In this document: piece by piece, positions 23,901-37,500 of the stretch | Numbering within the stretch: the first letter of the stretch is position 1 | Layout: every line of letters begins with the position of its first letter | DNA from: Pelecanus crispus | Lineage: Eukaryota > Chordata > Aves > Pelecaniformes > Pelecanidae | Assembly (NCBI RefSeq): GCF_030463565.1 | Contig: NC_134676.1 | Location: 26,702,728 to 26,766,727, forward strand | Reading direction: 5' to 3' | DNA: 64,000 nucleotides | The notes under the pieces: model-generated | What the model was told of the DNA's origin: nothing | The model's database searches: none | The model's input: only the letters and a program-made list of their open reading frames with translations | Position numbers and translations under genes: made by a program

Positions 23901-26900
23901 CCGTAGTCTGGTTGATTTAAGTATTACTTGCCCAGGGTACCGCTAAAGTGAGTAAGTTACTGACAATTAGATAAGTACATGCAATGCACTATTCTAGATA
24001 CTAAGCACATGTCATTAGGGTTTGCCTTTCTGTCAAGTAGAATTCATCTGCTGGTTTTATTCATTTTATTCTAGATGTAAAAACAAAGCAAATATATCCT
24101 CACCTTTATGCAAAAATGGTCTTGTTTTCTTAATTTTTGTTCTTGGTTAAGCCAAAATTTACATGTCATTGGTCTAGGCAGGGATATTCATGCGCTAGAA
24201 TTAGGATTTCACTAAGAAGCAGATTGTACATACAAAACTGTTTTTTCTGAAAACTAAAATTCAAAATTCCTTCTCGCTTTCCTTTTCTAAAACTGGTCAA
24301 AGGCTCCCTCTGCAACGAAGTCCTCTCTGGCCTAATACACTGGCTTTAGATGTGAATCATACTGCTTAAAAAGGTATCTCTTGAAAACATCAAACATTTT
24401 AAGAGTTTCCAAAGTATTTTTAATTTAGTTCTTAAATTTGCTACCTCAGTATCTGTCTTGTCATATTAGTTTAATCCATAGCTGGTTTTATGCAAAAATT
24501 TAAACTGCTTCTGAAAGACAGGTCTAATACATTTTACACATTTCTGGTAGGCCTTAAAGCAATAGAGATCATAACAATATAAACATGTTTCTTACCACCA
24601 CTGCCGTACTTTGTTGTAAATTTTACAAAGAACAGTTAACTATACAATGAAAGAGAATGGCTAATAGCGTAATATAGTCCTGGAACGAGTGAAAATTTCT
24701 TTGCAAAAGAAACTGGTAGAAAACAATAACTCTTCTTCTGTTACCTGTTTAAACGTGCGAAGTCTGTCCAGTGTTTTCTGTCGTTCCTGACTAACCCAGG
24801 AGCTCTTTCTTTCTTCTTCATCTTGTAATTGATCTCGCTTCTGAGAAAATATATGGAGAACATGTAAATATTACATCCAATGCTATGTTTAGCATCACTA
24901 AAAAAAAACTGAATTAAAATAACTCTTCTATGAATTGTTAGGAATTACCTAACAATCTACTTCTCAAATAAACACATGTCTGAATTTCAAAACTGGGCCT
25001 TTCTCTTCCCCTCACAGCATATTACGCATTTCATGTTTTATAATCTCAAAAAATGCAAAGCTCAGTAAAGAAAGATTTCAATGTGGAATTGCAGCACTTG
25101 AAGACTTGTTACCTTGAAAGATGGGAAATAACTAGAAACACGACAGAATATTGTACTGAAAAAAGCTCCCTTAAATTAAAAATGGTATAAATTAGCCAGA
25201 CAGTAAACCAGTATCCATTTTCTCTCATTCCAAGAACAAAATGACAGTCCAAATTGCAAGACTGCCCATTTAAAACAAGTCATACTAGTATTTTCATAGT
25301 GCAGGAAATCACAGAACTCAGTGCCACAAAGTTTTGAATGCAATACTGAGCAAATTAAGTAAACATTTTCATTACAGTTTACAACAGTAACTGAAAGTGT
25401 TGCATTTAATTAACTTAAGCTGTCATTATTTAATCCATCTTGATTTTCTGGAATCTTACTTCAATAAAGGTTTGAAGCTCTTCCTTACAGCTAAGACAGT
25501 TCTATTTTTTCTTGTTTGGGGGCCTTACCTCAGTGAACACACATATTTGGATCCACCTCCTTTAACTAGTCATCCATTTTCACAAAACTTCAACAAAGTT
25601 ACTACATCTTTGAAACAAAATGCTACTCTTCAGTCAAATTTATTGAAAGTGGATGCTAGTTATCAGATGGCAAAAGTCATTGTATGCAAGTTCAGAAGTT
25701 ACCAGGAAAAGTGGTAGAACAGGTGACTATAAAAAAAAAAAAAAAACCCTGAGCAGAAACAGCAGCTTTAATTGTTAAAAGACTCACAGCATTAGGTACT
25801 ACTTTTAAAAGCCCATCTTCATCATTGTAATTAAAAATTCTGATTACTTTTGTGAACTTTTATTGTCATTCAGTGAACACAAAAGCAGTGTCTGTCTGCC
25901 TGCCATTTTCAGCAGTCAGCTAGTGGCCTTGTGTCCTTCATAAAGAGCCCAATCCTGTAATTTGGAAGGATGTAAGTATAGCTGCATTAGGGAGAGGAAG
26001 AGGAGAACATGTCTGAAAAACAGTAAGGACAGGAAACAGAAAAAGGTGAAGAGGAATAGAAGCATGTGGTGAAAAGAAAATAACAGAGCAATGGGGCCAA
26101 GAAGCTAAAACAGAAGCATAAAGAAAAGATTAGAGCAAGAAGAAAGGATAGTGCTACCACTACATCTGCATGTTACATATGCAATCATGTCAAACTTTTC
26201 CTGAAGCAGTCTCAAACTCAAAGGGTTGGTGTTTTTTTTGTTTTGTGTTTGTTTTGTTTTGTTTTTAAATAAGAATAGTGAAATTGCAATTCTTATTTGG
26301 TTTCAGGTTTGGACACCCTTGAGATTATCTTTTCAAAATTCTTCATGAAAACCAGTGGCTGAAAGCCTATTTTACAATAACAGCAGAAATTTTCAGTCAC
26401 ATTATTAACAGAAAAAAGAGGAAAAAAATTAGCATAAGGTTCTTTACACAATGCAAGCGGGCAACTCCATGAAATAAGTAACAAAAAAGCCCTGTAGTGT
26501 TCAAGAGACAAGAAAGTCCTTCAGCTTTGTCAAGTCTTATTTTTAAGAGTGATAAATGGACTACAATCCACACAGCAAATTCCTTTGCCTTATTGTAAGA
26601 ACTGAAAAAAAAAATTTTTTTCTAAGTTCCTGAAAGACTATGCCAATATGTACTGTCTTTCACAAATAGCCTTTTCATAAAATAAATTATGCAGCTGACT
26701 TCCTGGACAAATGTATCAATGTTAAAAATGTATAAGGATGAAATAGAATCACTTTCACTAATCTAACTGAAGCCTGAATTAAAGAGACTTGGATTTCAAT
26801 GCATCTTTGTCAGTGATCTTTATTAAATATTGATACTATATCAGCTCCCAAGACCTAGCCCAGAATTTGAATATTCTTTAACATCAAGTCTATTATGTTC

Positions 26901-28549
26901 AGCCTAAGAGTTGGACTAGCTAGCCTATTCTCTGTGATGAGACTGTGCAGAGCATCGTGGAGCGTACAGCTGGAACTACATCTTTATACAACACTATTCA
27001 AGTGATTCCTTTTGTAGAAAGAAGAAAAATAATGAACAAGCTTACTAAGATTCAAGAATAAACGTGTGTGGTTTCCTTACTCATTTCAGCATATTCGACA
27101 CTGTACTCAGAGACGTCTGGAATCATCTATGTGCACACAATAACAAACCCCATGCAGCCTAACCCTAGCAGTAATCGCTTAGACTGTGAACCTAGCATTA
27201 AAGAACTGTTTTATTCGCTTGGGTTCAATGTCATCCTAACACAGCTATATACTCCCCCTTAGCAGCATATGATAACACAGAAATCCATGGTGCCAAGGTC
27301 AGGGACATACACCATCTTTCTAAACCAGCTATCACTCGGAATACTCTCCTAATTAATGTAAAATGAGGAATGTAAGTTGTTAACTAAAGGCTAAACTCAA
27401 CAGTAGAAACCTCAAACTTACTAGCTGAATAGTATGGTGCATTTTGTATTCCTCCTCACTCTGGTGATGCTGCTGGATCTTTTCATTATGCTTTGCGATG
27501 CAGATTTCCTGTAAAGACATAAAATGTTATCTATAAAATATGAATTTCAAATATTGATTTACAGGGTGTAATGCCATATTTAGCAAATAGAACTAAAAAT
27601 TTGAAAAATAAAAATTACAAAGCCTATCTCAGACAAGCTAATTTAACCCAGCTAATTTAACTTACTATAAAACCATAAAATGGAAACAAAACCAAGACAG
27701 ACCAACCCACACCTACTACTTTTAGCTGTCAAAAGAATATACACAAGTAACTTGAAAAGTCTGTTCTACAATACCAGTACAAAAGTGGCAACAAACACAT
27801 ATTTGTCAAATACTTCATAAAACCCTAGTGTAACTCCATGTATTCGTATACATGGATAATAACTAACTCTCAAATATACTACATATTTCTGTTTATGCAA
27901 CTAGGCAGCTTCCCATTTACAAGTGTCAGTTCATCTTTTGCATGTACAATCTGCAAGCACAAGCATTAATAAAGTTGTTACAATTTTATGCATGCACAAG
28001 CAGGTTCACTTATTATACCAAGTTCATGTCTGTAACATCTGGTTTAAAAACAAGCATTTATTACGTTGCCTGCAAATAAGAACAGGTTAAAAAAAAAAAA
28101 AAACCACAGGGCATGTTACAATAGGTGACAAGAAACAGGATGACACTCAAACTTCAGGTAGATAATATAAAAAGAATTGAATTAAGTATCAGTTAAAGAA
28201 AAGGCATGCGCTGGAATTCAGAGTAGCGACAAGACAGACAAGTTCATAGGACAATACTGAGGGGCAGGAAATCAGACAGTACGGGCAATGAAATTAGGCC
28301 CAGTACAAGCACCACAAACTACATTAGAAACAGATCTCATGGCTGTGTAAGAGGGGGCAGTGTTAGAAAGCAGTTTGGAGTGTGACTGGAGCTAGAAGAA
28401 CACCAAAGCGATGGGCTTCCCAGGCATCAGTAACCTTGACTTATTGGGTGGAGCCGCACAGGAGCGCTGCCATTGAAAGCATTGCTTGAGCAGCTGATGG
28501 AGTTATCAGCTATCAAGCAAGATACTACAGTAGTGGCAGAAAGACACAT

Positions 28550-28581
<32 letters not shown>

Positions 28582-31500
28582 AAAGGAGAGGACTGTTAAA
28601 AAAAGCCCACAGTTTTGGACACTTGGAAATGCAGAAAAAGCTATGTTCTCCTACAAGCTGACTATGGACACACTGTGATCACATAAAAAGGTAGCCAGTG
28701 TTCCTGTATAGGACAGAAATACCATGCTGTCTTGAATGTTTCCAAAGAGTATGACCATCAAGTTGCTGCTGTATACAGGTAACACTCCAACAAGAGCATA
28801 AGTTTATATGGAAATTTTGTGTGGAAAATCTGGCAAGTTTCTGTCCCAGCTTCATTAGAGGTGTATATGTATAGCTAAACACTGCTGGGTTTTATGTTTG
28901 TTTGTTTGTGGAGTTTTTTTCCCTGATGAAAAGAGTTTAATTAATACAGCTGGAAAAGTTAATCCATTTAATTTGTAACTGCAAAAGTACAAACTACCTC
29001 ATTTCTGCATTTTAAAGAGACAGCAATAGCTTCAGAACATTAGAAAATCTGAAAGACTTTTTGTAATACTACTACTGATTTACCTTTATAGTTTATTCTC
29101 TATTTACGTGTTAAGTTCGATTAAAAGTCTTCTAAAATAATGAGGAAAGTATGTTACAGGATACAAAAAAGTATTGTAAAATAATGAGAAAACGTATGTT
29201 AGGTTTGGATTGGGTTTTTTGACATGTCTCATAAGTACTTGGGGGCACACTTTTATGAAACGTTTTCTCTTTAGCATCAGTATTTAAATCTTTCTGATTA
29301 AAAGCAATAATGAAAGATATTTTAAGCATGTAAAGAGGATAAACCAGACGAAACTTATTTGATGCTGACTTTGTACTAATAAACAGCCTACTTTAATGTA
29401 ATTAGATCCCTATGACTTGAAATAATAAAAAAGACTAGGAGGGGCTGAAAATGTTGCAGCACAGGATTAGAAATCTGAATCACCTTAACTAATTACAGAC
29501 ATGGTAAAAAAAAAAAAAAAAAAAAGATTGCAATTGCATAGGGACAAATGCAGGGTTCTACTTGCAGACAAGATTAAGTGACTGCAAACAAAGGAGGAAT
29601 AAAAAAAACCAGCCAGGTGGCATCATTAAAGAAAATGATCTGGATGATTATGGCAGGTGACAAGTTGAACATAAACCAACAAATTCTGGCAAAAAAAGAA
29701 AACATCGTAATTGGGTGTATGAGCAGGAATACAGCCTGCTGCACATGTGAAGTAGCCCTTCCTTGTCAGCACTGGGAAAACAGGAGCATTATGCCCAGTG
29801 AGAGCCACACTTGAAGAAAGATGTTGACCAACTGTATGGAATTAAGAGAGCATCAAGAAGTAATGTTCATTTCTCTTTTAATCACCTGCCTGATTTCACA
29901 GTATCAAAATGTACTTCTATTAAAGAGACAAAAAGGGAGAGCTGAGGAACCATTTCAACCCTTGCCACTGGACAAGCTACCATGTTTAAGACTAGTAACA
30001 TGTACATACGTAAGAGATCTGCATTAGTATTATATTTAACTAGTTCCAGTGAGCCTTGCTTTCAAACTGAAAAGCATCCTAATTCAAAGGTTAGCTTCTC
30101 ATTTAGTAAGCTCAGTATGCACATAAACCATATTTTACTATAAGCATTCTGTGTAGTTATATCCTTATATTGTTGTTGTAGCAGTAGTAGTAGTCGTAAT
30201 AATAATAATAATAAAAGAAGAACGCATACCAAGTAACCCTATGCCAGCTGTCACTGAGTCTACATAACACCTCTTTTGGCATGGGCTGTGCTTTAAACTG
30301 TGGGCTTGCAAAGTAGTAAAGGTGTCCTATTAAATGGACACAACAGCATGTGAGGAAGCTTCCTAGGTCAAAGCACACATTATGAACATACCCCAACTAG
30401 CTTCACCAACCAGTTGCTTCTCCCAGTCTGCTCATTATGAGGAACACTCTTCCTGGATGTAAAATAATTCAATTTCTTCACAACTCTATTTTTCCAAAGA
30501 TATTTTTCTAGCCAACTTCTACACTATCTTTTTTACCTTGGTTCTTTGCTATAAATCTAGCTCCCTAATAAAACAGCTGCTTGTTCCATATGATAATCTA
30601 ATTAATACTACTGTGCAGCCAGCAGGGGGTAGACTGGGATAACAATAGCAATATCCTGCATGGAAAATTCAGAACTAGCTTTCAAGAAATAAGAAAAATA
30701 ACGAGACCACTATTAAAATCTTGTTTTTGAATACCTAACTCACTGTCATCAACACAAAGGAACATCAGGAAATGATTGGTTAACAAATGTAAATAGCTTT
30801 TTATAAAAAACTGAGAATAAAGAGTTTATACTCATGGTAGTACAGTGAAAGAACATCAAACTCTGTAAAAAAAAAAATTAAAAAATGCTGGCTCAGTTAT
30901 TCAGAATCACAACTGAATGAGGTTTCTAGCAAACCTTTAGCAAAAGTTTCTAAATAAAGGTTTGGCACAATTATTTGACAACATCATTAAAAAAAAAAAA
31001 GCATCAATTGCAAAAACAGGGAAGGAATTTCTGAAAAACAAAGTTAATAGAGACTATAGTCACAGAAGGTTATATTCATATTACATATAGTCTTATTTTA
31101 CACAGAGTAATTGATTCCCTTTCACTGTGCTACCTCCTCAACAGAAAAGATTTTCAAATACCCAGATGATGAAATGACCTCCTCCGAAAAATAGGAACTG
31201 ATGATACAGAGTAACTTCATGTTGCTTTCTTGATCATGATATCTGCTGCTAGAAAGGAGGCATTCTCCTAAGGGAATCTTCAGTTGCCAAAAACCTAATA
31301 ATGACCAAGGACTGTAATTTCTAAATACATCACAAAATTGTGATATTCACCACTTAATGGACAGCTTGTTTTCTGTTTTGTTTTCAACCACAGAACTGAC
31401 AAGGCAAAAAAAGAAAAAAAATAAAATAAAAAAAAAAAAACACCAAAACCTCACCAACCCAATCCAAACCAGAACACTTGCTTACAGTTCCGTTTTAAAG

Positions 31501-34500
31501 ATACTTTGCTGAAAGAAGCATGGTCAGGAACACTATCTGAAAAGTGTTAAGTAGACTCCCAACTCAGTTCAACAATAAGTTTTTCTTAATTGAGACAGAC
31601 AGACTTTGAGAAAGAGATTTACCACATAGTATGTACTTTCCAAATGCACCCTCAAAAACTCGTTCTTTTCCCCACTTAGTGTTCAGTCATCACTGTGCTC
31701 ATTCTCACCATCTAATCCCATCTCTATCTTTGTTCTGCATGCTTAACTTAAACTGCAAACTCTTCAGAGAAACAACCCTTTTTTCCTCCCAGTTTTGTAA
31801 AGTACAACTACCCACATTAGACATTATAAATAGAGTTCATTAACAATGTTTTGCAATATCACTAGAATGGTCACTCAAGATACAAAGCTTGTTTATGTTT
31901 GAATCAAAGCCACAAGAGTCTTGATTTTCAGGTAATTCCTATTAAGCTTAGCAGGGCTCTGTGTTATTCAGCAGTAGTAAGAACAGCTACAGTAAAGACC
32001 TCTAACATAAATATCCATCAAAATGGCTATGTTCTTTTCTGCCCAACAAGTGCTGCAAAAAGGCACACAACTCATTTTGCCTGTTCTTTTTGCTCAAATA
32101 AAAATCTTTACTTCCCCCTGCAAGTTTAAATACATGTTATTCTGCGCTTTCTTTAGAAGCTGAAAACTAAGTATCTCACTGCAGCACTCAACTGCAGATA
32201 ATGCTACACTGGGCAATGAAATTAGTAGAGAGCTGGAACTAGCTTTGAAAGCGCTATGTCCGTGCTGCGATGTCCAGCAGTGAAGTTCCACATGGAGACA
32301 TTACCTCAGGTCCTGAAAGCAGCATAGCCACGCTCTTCCAGCACAATGTTGAGCAGACATGACTGTATTACTCCTGCATGCAGACCAAGATGAGCAATAC
32401 TACTATATACAGCTCTTCATCACGTCTCAGTGCACAAGTAGGCATGCTGCAACTACTGTTACAGCCTAGAACTAACTCCTTCAGCTTAAACAAGGTATTT
32501 TATCACAGCATAACCTTGAAACAAATGAGCTAGTTGAAGGTGACTAGTTCATTATACAGATAAGAAGGCATGCTAAAAAATAACTTCTCCTGCTTCAGGG
32601 TTGCTTCTCGACTTGTTAACTCTCATAAGTTAAGTAAGGAACAGCAACCAGGCTGTTGCTTTTAAATAGGTTTGTGTACTCTGTAAGATGCCAGCAGTGT
32701 CTTTTCCCATTCAGAGGAAAACAGCATAACTATTATAATGTAGCCTATATTAATTAGCATAACGTGACAGATAGGATCTATTCCTTAAAGTATGAAAAAG
32801 CCCAGCTTCTTGATACTTCTTCTTTTTCACAAACTCACGTAAAACAAACTCAATGACTCTGAGCAAACTACTTCCCATAGCTGGCTAACAAGAAACATTT
32901 CTTTATAATAATTTATTTGCAGTCTTCTCCATATTCTGTTAATCAGAGTCAGGACAGTGACTGAAGAAATATTAAAAAATCCAAAATATAAAATGTATCA
33001 ACTGTTTTGTTTGCTCTGTTATACCTCAAGATTCAGGTACAGAAATAGATATATTAGTTATTAAGGGCAGGCAAGACCTGAACGCTTTACCCTCAATCTA
33101 CTAGAACTGTTTGTATAGAGGGATCATCTCCCACATCAAGGGACATAACTGGGAACAAGCAACCACACAACCCCTGATCCCAATCTAGAATGAGGTCTCA
33201 GCTGAGACTTACAGTATATGGCATGGGATGGAAACCTATTTTATAACAAGTATTACAATGCTCTCTCAGAACTTTGATCTATTCTACTCACTAAGGTATC
33301 TTGCTCATTAATAATGCATATTCATGTAACCATAAACTGCTACGGAACAATAAGTCATTCTGCAAAAAAGAAATGAACATATTTACACACACTTGATACA
33401 CAATTTCTAAACATTAGCTACATTAAAACCATTTCTGCACAACTTCCCAGTCACATTGCACATGAAAAAGTAAAGTGGCCCTAAACAGCACACCTAGCTT
33501 TACATATTAAGCATATATACTGGATTTCATATATATCTGTTGAATACAGAGTATCAATGACACATGATGTAAGTTTAAAAGGATGAGGTAAGAGAATGAA
33601 AATAGAACTCATTAGTGAGAAAACACCCTTGAAAATTCTCTTCTGCAAATATACATAAAACTATTCTCTGTAAAAACATGCGTTCTAGCATGTACTTTCC
33701 ACATTAAAGTACTCTCATTAGTTAATAGAAACAAGTTTTTGTGTTGACTTCAAAGTGATTAAAGGTTCCTTTAAAGCTAAAATGTAAACTGAATCTTAAA
33801 TATATCAATTAATAATACATGCTATTGTATTTGGTACTCTGCAAAACAACTTTTAGTAAGTAGTAAATATAATCCACAAAAATTCTGGGAGACTTGGAAG
33901 CTGTGTCTGAAATGGAATCTTTTGAAGTTTTATTAAATTTGCTAATCATGCTAGACATTTACAATTTAATAATACCTTCTTATTTCTGAGGTAGGCTTTC
34001 TTGGCTGAAATACGTCCACGCCTTGCTTCCAGCTGGCGGATTTTTTGTTGTAACTTTTGCAGCTCCTCTTTCTGCAAGTGTATAGATGTTGCCATATCCT
34101 CTTTTTCAAGCATGGCTTCCATACTTTCGTAAGTGTCATAATATACCACTTCATCTCTCTTCTCTGTTTTAAAAATGTCAGCAAAGAAAAAGTCAAATCA
34201 ACAGTTTGTATTTGATTAACATTTTGTTTTGTTCAACAACAACCCCCCCCACTGAGTTGCAAGATGTAATGTAGAAGAATGCTATAGTCCTTTCAGAGGA
34301 CTATCAAAAATCAAAAGGTCAGCAGAAAAGCACTAACAAGCAAAGCACTGTAGGGCTTTAACATTTATATGAAGAACAGAAATCAATACCAATGAAGCAC
34401 AGCCTGGTATTCAGGTAAGCTCAAAGCATTATAAAACAAATGCAACTGTAAACTTATGCTTGTGTCTGTAGCCTAACTTGATCACAATATCCACGCATGT

Positions 34501-37500
34501 CTTTGGGTCTCTTAACTAATACAATGGACTCACAATGTGCAGTAATATCCCCTAGTCTTCACTACGAAGTTCAGGATATACAGACTCTGTCTGAAGTCTT
34601 TAGCATGAGATTTTTCTGCCACAACCTACTATTAATTTCATGAAGGGGGAATCAGACAACAAAACACAAAAAATCCTCTCAGGAGGTTTTTGACCTCCCA
34701 GTCACTGCTTCTGCTCAGACGCAGCAGAGGGAGGGTAACTTCAAGGCAATCCTTCAAAGCATTACAGGCCTGAAAAGGAGGTCATTACTAATAGTTTTAT
34801 CAACACATGATTTTTAGCCTCCTGAGTGAAGCATTCAGGATAACACTGAGCTCATCTCTGAATGCTGCCTTCTCATCTCTTGCCAAGAAGGAAAAAGTGA
34901 TGATTATAAATCGTTGCAGAACGCTGGGATGAAGAAGTAGCAAAGGCCTCTTGTTCCTTATTTCACTGGTATACCAAGTAGGATATTTTTGTAATACACA
35001 AAGAGGGATATGCCTTACTGCTGGGTGAAACAGGCAGATAGAGCTGGCACGACTGTCAAGTGTCTACTCCGTAGCACCACCAAAACTTCTCATTTCAACT
35101 TCATCAACTACTTTCAGCAAGACAGTTAATTCCTCCTACTTCTGCTACTAGATTATTTGGGGAGAGGGGCAGGGTTTTCTTCAGTACATTGTCCATTTTA
35201 AAAGCTGTTGTCACTTCATGTTATTTGTGTGTACAGTCTCTGCTGCAACCAAAATTCTGATTGTCACACTAATTTCAGCTCAAGAAGACATGGCAGGACC
35301 AGAAAAGAAAGCACAGCACTATATGAACCTTAAAATAAAAACTAATAAAACCAGATCTACTAGATTCTTTACTTTAGTGCTCAGTTAAAAGAAAAAAAGA
35401 CACACAAAGTTTCACCCACACAGAAAACTGCCAACTCACTAGAACCCATTTTGAGACATCAGTGAGTAAAAATAAGACTCATGGCTAACAACAATTATAT
35501 TTTGCCATGCACTTATAAACCAGGAGAATTTACATGCAAATTTTGTTTTAGAACACTTACATGCAGAGTTAAAGACAGGAATTTACAAGTGAAACCCCAA
35601 TAGCTCAGCTGCAAACCAGTCAAATCTACCAGTTCTAAAACATAACATTAAGATATGTTTTACTGTTTGGAAAAAAAACCCACGTTGGCAACTCTACTAC
35701 AACCTCCATCAAACATTCCAAGAGCTTTCTACAAACAGCTTTTGAAATGCCTATAAATTTGGTAAGCGCTGAAGCTTCTAACTCAACCACTTACAGTAAA
35801 CCAATTAGATTATTCCTTTTTAGGATACAATCCACACCATTTTCACTTGTTCAACCCACCCTCCAACCAAAGCAGGAACCTAGTATCATATCCTCTGTTG
35901 ACAGCAACGCATCCACCACAAAACCATCTTACAAGGATGTACAAATAGTTTGTATGGATAGGATAAGACCCTTTAAAATCCTAACCTACTAAATTCAGAT
36001 TTTATGAATTTCAGTGCAGGTATTTGGTTAATGACAGTAAAAAACTATTACTGTTGTTTATAATATGACAATCTATTACCATTTGATACTTTTCAGATCC
36101 AATGTGCTGAATCTGCAAAAGAAAATGTTTTTCTTCTAGCTTGCAATCAACTGGCAGTCAAATCAAATCACTCTCAAAAAAATCAGTTGAGACTTCATTA
36201 GCAGTACTGCTGATATCCCTCAAATCAAAACAGCATCCAAAACTCTCTAAAATATCTCTGCAAAGCCAACACAGTCAAAGAGTAAAGAATAGCAGCAGCC
36301 TCTACAAGTCACTAAGACACATGTATTTCAAATCATATAGATGTGCCCAACTAAAAGGCTATTACTTTACTGACTATAAGTACACTTTAAAAAGGAAGCA
36401 TAACAGAAGATGCAACAGACCATTCTTTTCTCTTTGACTGCACAGGAAACAACACGTTAAAAGAACACTATATGCTTTAGATGCTTTCATTCATATTAGG
36501 TGCTGAATGGTCTTGAAGAGATGTAGCCATTTCAGTGTCACATTCTTCACATTAATTCTTCTATCCCCTCCACCTACATAAAGTCCAAAGAGGTAATTTC
36601 ATCCTTTGAAAAAAATTCCCAGCACATTTAAGAACTGTATTTTTAATTTTCTGTCCTATGGGATATTAACTGAGAGTTGTTAAAAAACAGTAATTCCTTC
36701 TAACATAGACAGCTGTCTTTAATAGAAAAAAAAAAAAACCCCAAACCTTTGGGGTTTTGTATTAAAGAATACTTTACAAATTTAAAACAGCAAAGGAAGC
36801 CAGAACAGTGAACCATTTTGTTGCCCTGGGAAAGGAGAGGGTTGGTTGTTTAGCTGACTGGGGGTTTTGTTTTACTTTTGGACAGGTTGTGCAGTTGGGG
36901 GTTTTTTTGAGATTTCTGGAGAGAACATAGTGACAAGTTGTAATGACCTACAATGTTTTTACAGCAGGCTTCATCTCTGAGAGCCCTTAGGCTTTCTTAT
37001 CACTACATTGAAGAGAAAGGATTTTGATATACATTCCTTCTCAGCCTCTTGTTCAAGGGATTTCCTTTGGTCCGCAGGTAAGCAAACAATACCATGTCTC
37101 CAGTACCAAAATTAAATGTCTGATTTCCCAAGTACAAAAACTATCTATCTCTAAAGCACTAGCAAGCTATCCACAGAGGCACCTGGTCAAAGCTGCCACA
37201 TTTCTTTAAGTCATTTACAGAGTTTTCAATCCTCATCTTCCATATGCAGTTACAGTTGTTGCCATCACAAGCCTAAAAGGAGGAGATTCACTTAACAGTG
37301 AAAAGAATCCGTGGCACCTATGTTTTCTCTTTTTCCAGAAGCAACTCATAATACAATCCAGCTTCAACTGTTAAGTGACTTTTCTATCCATAACAAAATT
37401 TGCTATGCAAGCCCTATGCACTAAACAGTAAGACAGAGCTTGTGTGAATAAAAACATTAAATACAGAAAGGTCCAAAGGACAAAACTGGATTCAAAAACG

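Larger units (their letters stand above)
27509..33975 (-). other. JMY: JMY intron, about 6.5 kb
   Basis: AT-rich intron with several simple repeats: (AC)n plus A25 at 28549-28584, poly(A) at 29505-29525 and a trinucleotide tract at 30170-30215. No supported coding sequence and no recognisable transposon in the remainder. Confidence 0.88.

Noticed and set aside
33966..34196. 76-codon minus frame across the exon at 33976-34163
   Set aside because: Wrong frame of the same JMY exon; it crosses both splice sites.
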